From assembly GCA_019828565.1 (NCBI GenBank), contig JAHDYR010000005.1, positions 1,612,001 to 1,676,000 of the forward strand: a stretch of 64,000 nt of DNA. The letters are read 5' to 3'. The notes beneath the pieces are model-generated. The model worked only from the letters and a program-made list of their open reading frames with translations, did not search any database and was not told the DNA's origin. Numbering within the stretch: the first letter of the stretch is position 1; every line of letters starts with the position of its first letter. Of the stretch, positions 63,329 to 64,000 are shown in pieces. The translations under genes and the position numbers were made by a program. Origin of the DNA: Carpediemonas membranifera. Lineage: Eukaryota > Fornicata.

Positions 63329-63369
63329 GCACGCCCAAGAGAGATTCGCAGTTTAAAAATCAGCGATGC

Positions 63370-63373
63370 AAAA
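63370..63373 (-). terminator. Pol III terminator of tRNA-Trp
   Basis: A TTTT run one base after the tRNA-Trp discriminator (minus strand), within CTTTTGCA, the same octamer that follows tRNA-Ser. Confidence 0.6.
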
Positions 63374-63374
63374 G

Positions 63375-63447
63375 TGAGGCGTACCGGATTTGAACCGATG
63401 ACCTTCGGGACTGGAATCCGACGCTCTACCAGCTGAGCTAACACCCC
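63375..63447 (-). tRNA. tRNA-Trp (anticodon CCA)
   Basis: A 73-nt cloverleaf: acceptor GGGGTGT with ACGCCTC, D-stem GCTC/GAGC, T-arm ATCGG-TTCAAAT-CCGGT and discriminator A, the usual eukaryotic Trp base. The anticodon loop TTCCAGT gives CCA. The last base pair of the anticodon stem (31-39) is A-C rather than paired. TTTT follows at 63370-63373 on the minus strand. No intron is seen. It is convergent with tRNA-Ser. Confidence 0.85.
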
Positions 63448-64000
63448 GGCCAAAATTGGAACTCGCTGATTAACCATACAGTGCTTTATCCTCAACCCTC
63501 AATTTGGCCCAGTTTTCTCTATCAAAGATGTCAACGTAGCTTATCGCCATGTAGACCTCAATAATATGCCCGGTGTATCCTTTCCGAATGGTACAAGCGA
63601 TGATTTCAACACCTTGTGGTGATGATAGATGCAGTTGAGCAGTTGTCAGCTGTTAAAAATACGAAATAAATTATCGAGTCGAGTTGTATGTACTTCATGG
63701 CAGGTGTATGTGCCAGTTCTGACTCGGCTTAGGAATGGATGACATCATGACTCAGGAAACGCTTGGAGGTAATCGGTCAGAGTAGCACGCGAGAAATGAC
63801 GAACATATCTCAACAATGCATATAAGACGATGAACGGGATAGGCTTATCCCATGCTGACCCGCCTTGTTCCATCGTCACGGGTTATTCATGTCGAGCAAT
63901 CTTTCTTCTCAGTGTGTCAAGGAAAGTCAGTTGGTAACGTTGGCATGTGATGGAGAACATCGCCCCTTCATCCGTCCACCTACCCACGATCAATCACCCA
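63448..64000. other. Window-end region without a detectable gene
   Basis: About 550 bp of mixed composition. No ATG frame of useful length, no tRNA-like fold and no clear repeat is seen; it may be the flank of a gene beyond the window. Confidence 0.5.

Noticed and set aside
63375-63447. Reading the minus-strand tRNA as tRNA-Gly(UCC)
   Set aside because: Shifting the loop by one base breaks the anticodon stem. The CCA reading keeps four of five pairs and the eukaryotic Trp discriminator A.

Overview
The window is nuclear DNA from a small-genome protist. Genes sit on both strands as separate units about 50 to 500 bp apart. Only one gene visibly needs introns: two short ones (30 and 59 nt) in a GSK3 kinase. 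The other 20 protein genes are single open frames, rich in G/C at third codon positions. Eukaryotic markers include a ubiquitin-eS31 fusion, GSK3, a PP2A B'' subunit, importin-alpha, exportin-7, QTRT2 and two tRNA genes. A plant-type GARP DNA-binding domain (also known from Giardia), few introns, short intergenic DNA and AGTAAA-like hexamers just after some stops suggest a fornicate metamonad such as a Carpediemonas-like flagellate. That placement is inference.

Layout. 0-18 kb: ubiquitin-eS31 (partial), three-exon GSK3, a coiled-coil protein, a giant UvrD-type helicase, a 2151-residue helical-repeat protein ending in an RGS domain, a small Pkr1-like membrane protein, PP2A B'' and a proline-rich protein with three LC8-like motifs. 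18.9-30.9 kb: two almost identical importin-alpha genes in inverted orientation, 1.7 kb arms around an 8.6 kb spacer that carries two RCC1-type genes, a MATE transporter and an acidic protein of unknown function. 31-39 kb: a GARP factor, a coiled-coil protein, a 2-phosphoglycerate-kinase-like P-loop protein, an RCC1-like paralogue, a DUF1353-like protein and QTRT2. 39-58 kb: secreted or membrane beta-propeller proteins, a YeeE/YedE-type transporter, two more RCC1-like paralogues and exportin-7. 58-64 kb: a secreted GH20 hexosaminidase, a CLC exchanger, and convergent tRNA-Ser(GCU) and tRNA-Trp(CCA).

There is no operon or prophage. The most unusual content is (i) a four-member dispersed family with an unrecognised N-terminal module joined to a degenerate RCC1-like propeller, including a roughly 50-nt block almost identical at synonymous sites in three members; (ii) the recent inverted importin-alpha duplication, which could let the spacer invert; (iii) the HEAT-like/RGS fusion; and (iv) a concentration of beta-propeller proteins, eight of 21 protein genes. 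Start codons were placed at ATG; several open frames extend further upstream only through non-ATG codons. All functional calls come from reading motifs, without database searches.
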